Of a stretch of DNA of 64,000 nt, positions 60,243 through 64,000 are shown piece after piece (positions within the stretch are counted from its first letter, which is position 1; each line of letters begins with the position of its first letter). The translations under genes and the position numbers were made by a program. The notes beneath the pieces are model-generated. The model was not told where the DNA came from, ran no database searches, and worked only from the letters and a program-made list of their open reading frames with translations. This stretch comes from QHXQ01 sp045807745 (GTDB lineage Bacteria > Acidobacteriota > Blastocatellia > Pyrinomonadales > Pyrinomonadaceae), in contig JBJMGT010000036.1 in NCBI GenBank assembly GCA_045807745.1, forward strand, positions 47,112 through 111,111, read 5' to 3'.

Positions 60243-63101
60243 CTAAAACTGCGCCGCGCGACGTTGGCGCAGAACGTCCAACTGCCGCGACATGAGTTCG
60301 AGTTGTTGTGCGACGACCCGCTGCCGCACATCGCCGTGGTGCGCCGCCGGCTCCGGCACAACCCTAGCGGCCGGGGCCGGTGTGGGCGGAGTCAGCGGCA
60401 GCGAGATCGTCTCGGCCAACTCGGCCGCCGCCGGATGCTCAACCCAGTGCCGTTGGCGCTCGAACGGGTAGGTCGGGAGCGCGCGGCGCTGCCGCCGCTC
60501 CCGCGCATAGAAGCCGTTCCAGTTGATCTCAACGCCTGCCAGCCAGAGTTGGCCGAGCGCCTTCAACAAGTCCTCTTCGTCCGAACGCCCTGCGCGCGGC
60601 CGCTGCAAAGAACTGAGCACGACATGCTCGGCCCCCTTCGCCGGGTGGCGCTGCGCCAGCGCACTCAACGTCTGCCCCGGCCCGACTTCAAGCAGGACGT
60701 GATCCGGCTCTGCAAATAACTCCGTCAGCCCGTCGGCGAAGCGCACGGTCTGCCGCATGTGGCGCGCCCAGTAGTCGGCGTCGGTCGCCTCGGTCGCGTT
60801 GATCCACCGGCCCGTCACGTTGGCGACGTAGGGCAACTGCGGCGGTTGGAGCTTGACGCGGCGCACCTCTGCGGCGAAGGGCGCGAGGGCCGCGTCCATC
60901 ATCTCGGAATGGAAGGCGTGCGAGGTTTGCAGGCGACGACTCGGCACGCCGTCGCGTTCAAGCTGCGCCGCCAACTCGTTGACGGCCACTTCCGCCCCGG
61001 CGACCACGCAGGCCCGCTCGCCGTTGACCGCCGCGAGCGACAGGCGGCCGCCGAGCAGCGGCGCAACCTCGCGCTCGCCGAGCGCGACGGCGAGCATCGC
61101 GCCCGTTGGCAGCGCGTGCATCAAACGCCCGCGCAGCGCGACGAGCGCGAGGGCCGCTTCGAGCGTGAAGACTCCGGCAAGGCAGGCGGCGACGTACTCG
61201 CCGACGCTGTGCCCGATCAGCGCCGCCGGTCTGACGCCCCACTCCATCCACAGACGCGCGAGGGCGTACTCAATGACGAAGATGGCCGGCTGCGTCAGGT
61301 TCGTCTGCGCGAGCCGAGCCGCGGCCTCTGCGTCCGCGCCCGCGCCGGGCGCGATGACGGCGCGCAGGTCGAGACCGAGATGCGGCCGGAGCAGTTCAGC
61401 GCAACGATCTACCTCCGCGCGGAACGTCGCTTCGTGCCGGTAGAGGCCGGCCCCCATCTCGACATGCTGCGCGCCTTGCCCCGGAAACATGAACACGACG
61501 GGGCGCGAGCGCGGGCGCAGCGCGGTGGTCAGAAAACGGGCCGGGGCGCGCGCGGCCATGACGTGCAGGGCGTCTTCCGGGTCGCGGCAGATGATGGCGC
61601 GGCGGTGCGCGAAAGCACGGCGGCCGACCTGTAAGGTGTAGGCCACGTCAGCGAGCGGCGCGCTCGGCTCACGCCGCAGGTGTGCGCCGAGGTTTGCGGT
61701 CGCGGCGTCGAGCGCGCTCTCGGTCTTCGCCGAGAGCAGGAGCAACTGGCAAGGGCGCGAACTGCCGGAAGCTTCGCGGCGCGGCGCTTCTTCCAGTACG
61801 ACGTGTACGTTCGTCCCGCCGATGCCGAAGGAGCTGACCCCGGCGCGGCGCGGCGCTTCGCCCGTCGCCCACTCGCTGAGCGCGGCGTTGACGTAGAAGG
61901 GGCTGGCGGCGAAGTCGATCTTCGGGTTGGGCCGCTCGAAGTTGAGGCTCGGCGGGATCATCCGGTTGTGCACTGCGAGCACGGCCTTGATAAACCCGGC
62001 TATCCCTGCTGCCGCGTCCAGATGCCCGATGTTCGACTTCACCGAGCCGATAGCGCAGAAGTTGCGCCGCTCGGTCGTCGCGCGGAAGGCGCGCGTCAGG
62101 GCCGCGATCTCGACCGGGTCGCCGAGCGGCGTGGCCGTCCCGTGCGCTTCGATGTAGGTGACGCTTTCGGCCTCGACCCCGGCGATGGACAGCGCCTCGG
62201 CGATCACCTGCGACTGCCCGTCGATGCTCGGGGCGGTGTAGCCGACCTTGAGCGAGCCGTCGTTGTTGACGGCCGAGCCTTTGACGACAGCTAGTATCTG
62301 ATCGTGGTCGGCGACGGCGTCGGCCAAGCGCTTCAAGACCACGACGCCGATGCCGCTGCCGCTCATCGTCCCGCGCGCTGCGGCGTCAAACGGGCGGCAG
62401 CGGCCGTCGGGCGAATTGATGCCGCCCTCTTGATAGAGATAGCCGGTGCGCTGTGGAACTTTGACGGACGCGCCGCCCGCGAGCGCGATGTCGCACTCGC
62501 CGTTGAGCAAGCTCTGGCAGGCGAGATGCACGGCCGTCAACGAGGTCGAGCAGGAGGTCTGCACGTTGAGGCTCGGCCCCTTCAAGTTCAGCTTGTAGGA
62601 GACGCGCATCGGGAGGTGATCCTTGTCGTTGCCGATCATGATTTGGAAGCGGCTGACGAGACCGAGCAGCTTGCGGTTCGCGTAGATGTTCATTAGATAG
62701 CTGCTCAGACTGACGCCCGCGAAGACGCCGATCTCGCCGCGACACCGCTCCGAGTCGTAGCCCGCGTGCTCCAACGCCTGCCACGCGCATTCGAGAAAGA
62801 GCCGGTGCTGCGGATCCATGATCTCGGCCTCGCGCGGCGTGTAGCCAAAGAACGCGGCGTCGAACAGTTCGATCCCGTCGAGCACGGGCGCGGCGTTGAC
62901 GTAGCGGCCCGCCGCCAAGGTCTCACGGCCGACGCCGGCCGCCATCGCTTCTTCGTCAGAGAAGCAGGTGACGGACTCGACGCCGTCGCGCAGGTTGCGC
63001 CAGAATTCGTCGAGGTCGGCCGCGCCGGGGAAACGCCCCGCCATGCCGACAACGGCCACCTCCGTCGCGCCTGCCTCGTCGTAAGCGTCTTGTGCAGTCA
63101 T
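60243..63101 (-). CDS. Type I PKS protein KS-AT without its own ACP
   Basis: This 952-residue elongation enzyme has KS with C184 in QTSCSTSLTAVH, then EAHGTATPLGDPVEIAAL and NIGHLDAAAGIAGF for the two histidines. AT has S632 in LIGHSVGEYVAACLAG and an HAFH motif at 728-731, which predicts malonyl-CoA. The post-AT linker ends in LPTYPFERQRHWVE. There is no KR, DH, ER or ACP. The C-terminus is a helix (VVAQQLELMSRQLDVLRQRR), very like a helix after the ACP of the next protein. The ACP needed is at the start of that protein, 56 bases downstream. Lacking KR, it should leave a beta-keto group, the substrate for the aminotransferase. Confidence 0.92.
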   Translation of the reverse strand: MTAQDAYDEAGATEVAVVGMAGRFPGAADLDEFWRNLRDGVESVTCFSDEEAMAAGVGRETLAAGRYVNAAPVLDGIELFDAAFFGYTPREAEIMDPQHRLFLECAWQALEHAGYDSERCRGEIGVFAGVSLSSYLMNIYANRKLLGLVSRFQIMIGNDKDHLPMRVSYKLNLKGPSLNVQTSCSTSLTAVHLACQSLLNGECDIALAGGASVKVPQRTGYLYQEGGINSPDGRCRPFDAAARGTMSGSGIGVVVLKRLADAVADHDQILAVVKGSAVNNDGSLKVGYTAPSIDGQSQVIAEALSIAGVEAESVTYIEAHGTATPLGDPVEIAALTRAFRATTERRNFCAIGSVKSNIGHLDAAAGIAGFIKAVLAVHNRMIPPSLNFERPNPKIDFAASPFYVNAALSEWATGEAPRRAGVSSFGIGGTNVHVVLEEAPRREASGSSRPCQLLLLSAKTESALDAATANLGAHLRREPSAPLADVAYTLQVGRRAFAHRRAIICRDPEDALHVMAARAPARFLTTALRPRSRPVVFMFPGQGAQHVEMGAGLYRHEATFRAEVDRCAELLRPHLGLDLRAVIAPGAGADAEAAARLAQTNLTQPAIFVIEYALARLWMEWGVRPAALIGHSVGEYVAACLAGVFTLEAALALVALRGRLMHALPTGAMLAVALGEREVAPLLGGRLSLAAVNGERACVVAGAEVAVNELAAQLERDGVPSRRLQTSHAFHSEMMDAALAPFAAEVRRVKLQPPQLPYVANVTGRWINATEATDADYWARHMRQTVRFADGLTELFAEPDHVLLEVGPGQTLSALAQRHPAKGAEHVVLSSLQRPRAGRSDEEDLLKALGQLWLAGVEINWNGFYARERRQRRALPTYPFERQRHWVEHPAAAELAETISLPLTPPTPAPAARVVPEPAAHHGDVRQRVVAQQLELMSRQLDVLRQRRAAQF

Positions 63102-64000
63102 CCCGCCACCTGCCCGTCCGCTGTTGCGTCGCTCGCCGATCTGTCGGCCGGCAAACTATCACTGGCCAACTGTTCACCCCGCGCATGCTCGTCCCTACCT
63201 TTGCGCTGCACCCTGCGGCCGCGCTGCTGCTGCCCCAGACGCTTGCGCGTCTCCGTCCGCTCCCGCATCTGGCGCAGTTGCGCCGCTGTATCCTCTGCGC
63301 CATCACGGCTCAGATATTCGGCGAGGGCGTTGACGGTCGGATGTTGGAACAGGGCGGTGAGCGGGATGTCGCGCGCGAAGGTCTCGCACAGTTCGGCGTG
63401 GACGCGCGCGAGCAGCAGGGAGTGGCCGCCGAGATCGAAGAAGTTGTCGTGCACGCCAACCTGCTCGACCTGCAAGAGCCGCCGCCAGATGTCGGCCACT
63501 GTGCGCTCGGCCTCGGTGCGCGGCGCGAGATAGGCGGCCGCTAAGTCCGGGCGCACGCCCTCCGGCTCCGGCAGCGCCTTGCGATCAACTTTGCCGTTGG
63601 GCGTCAACGGCAGTTCAGCGAGGAAGACAAAGGCGGAAGGGATCATGTGCTCCGGCAGCCGCTCGCGCAGCCCCGCGCGCAGTTCACTCACACGGCCCTC
63701 TGCCGTCTCGCCGCCGACCACATAGGCAACGAGCCGCAACTGTCCCGCGCCGTCCGCCTGCGCCACAACAACGCACTCGCGCACGCCTGCGTGCCGCGTG
63801 AGCGCCGCCTCGACCTCGCCCAACTCGATGCGGAAGCCTCTGAGCTTCACCTGCTGATCGAGCCGCCCCAGATACTCGATGCTCGCGTCCGGCCGGTAGC
63901 GCGCCACGTCGCCCGTTCGGTACAGGCGCTGCCCCGGCTCCGCGCTGAACGGGTCGGGCACGAACTTCTCGGCCGTCAGGTCTGGGCGATTCAGATAGCC
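63098..64000 (-). CDS. NRPS, C-terminal part: A-PCP, cut by window edge
   Basis: The frame continues to the right border, so the gene starts outside. The visible part covers the last third of an adenylation domain: GYLNRPDLTAEKFVPDPF, LYRTGDVARYRPDA, KLRGFRIELGEVEAAL, LPLTPNGKVDRKAL. Then comes a PCP (DLGGHSLLLARVH) and a highly charged tail of about 60 residues, rich in Arg/Gln/Asp. No TE follows, so this protein passes its chain on, presumably to the KS encoded next. Stop and start overlap as ATGA. The substrate code lies outside the window. The tail may be a docking domain. Confidence 0.88.
   Translation of the reverse strand, partial: GYLNRPDLTAEKFVPDPFSAEPGQRLYRTGDVARYRPDASIEYLGRLDQQVKLRGFRIELGEVEAALTRHAGVRECVVVAQADGAGQLRLVAYVVGGETAEGRVSELRAGLRERLPEHMIPSAFVFLAELPLTPNGKVDRKALPEPEGVRPDLAAAYLAPRTEAERTVADIWRRLLQVEQVGVHDNFFDLGGHSLLLARVHAELCETFARDIPLTALFQHPTVNALAEYLSRDGAEDTAAQLRQMRERTETRKRLGQQQRGRRVQRKGRDEHARGEQLASDSLPADRSASDATADGQVAG

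Overview
The window is a high-GC bacterial chromosome segment. It looks like Acidobacteriota, perhaps Blastocatellia, although no rRNA or other taxonomic marker is present, so that is inference. It rests on the mix of secreted hydrolases and FAD enzymes, an 800-residue FtsX/MacB permease of the kind abundant in acidobacteria, very dense reverse-strand shadow frames, and many short dispersed intergenic repeats. No rRNA, tRNA or CRISPR array was seen.

Layout. Positions 1-4053 hold the end of a sugar epimerase, a UDP-sugar dehydrogenase and two unknown genes. Positions 4212-8942 carry a Rieske-fused FAD oxidoreductase, uvrC and a PfkB sugar kinase. Positions 9143-19847 are mostly exported or FAD-linked enzymes: amidohydrolase, GH31 glucosidase, Tat-exported class V aminotransferase, serine beta-lactamase-like hydrolase, sarcosine-oxidase-like enzyme and a Kelch-like protein. 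Positions 20184-31779 hold an ABC-2 transporter, a receiver protein, an HGSNAT-like membrane protein, a methyltransferase, a double-PDZ protein, a STAS/anti-sigma kinase pair and the overlapping aroA-aroK. Six intergenic gaps here contain inverted repeats built from 7-bp units, each gap with its own heptamer. Positions 31819-32835 are a graveyard of IS4- and IS6-type remnants, followed by an S41 peptidase gene whose codon use looks foreign.

From 35349 to the right edge (28.6 kb, all minus strand, still open at 64000) lies one large lipopeptide-type biosynthetic locus. In the direction of transcription it encodes an NRPS ending in A-PCP (partial), a KS-AT polyketide synthase, a 3155-residue ACP-aminotransferase-monooxygenase-C-C-A-PCP-E protein, a free-standing C domain, a C-A-PCP-TE protein, a cyclic-peptide exporter, a fatty acyl-AMP ligase, an ACP, an acyl-CoA dehydrogenase, an MbtH protein, a MacB-like ATPase and permease, and a type II thioesterase.

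How the genes fit together. KS-AT adds a malonyl unit and passes a beta-ketoacyl chain to the ACP of the next protein. The class III aminotransferase turns the beta-keto group into an amine, and the luciferase-like oxygenase probably hydroxylates the alpha carbon. That gives a 2-hydroxy-3-amino acyl unit, the chemistry known from microginins and puwainaphycins in cyanobacteria. A D-configured residue (E domain) and a final residue (TE release) follow. The FAAL/ACP/dehydrogenase trio supplies a possibly desaturated fatty acid, either directly to the KS or to an NRPS lying outside the window. The most unusual architectural point is that each visible complete A domain is preceded by two condensation domains, one with an intact HHxxxDG motif and one with a degenerate motif.
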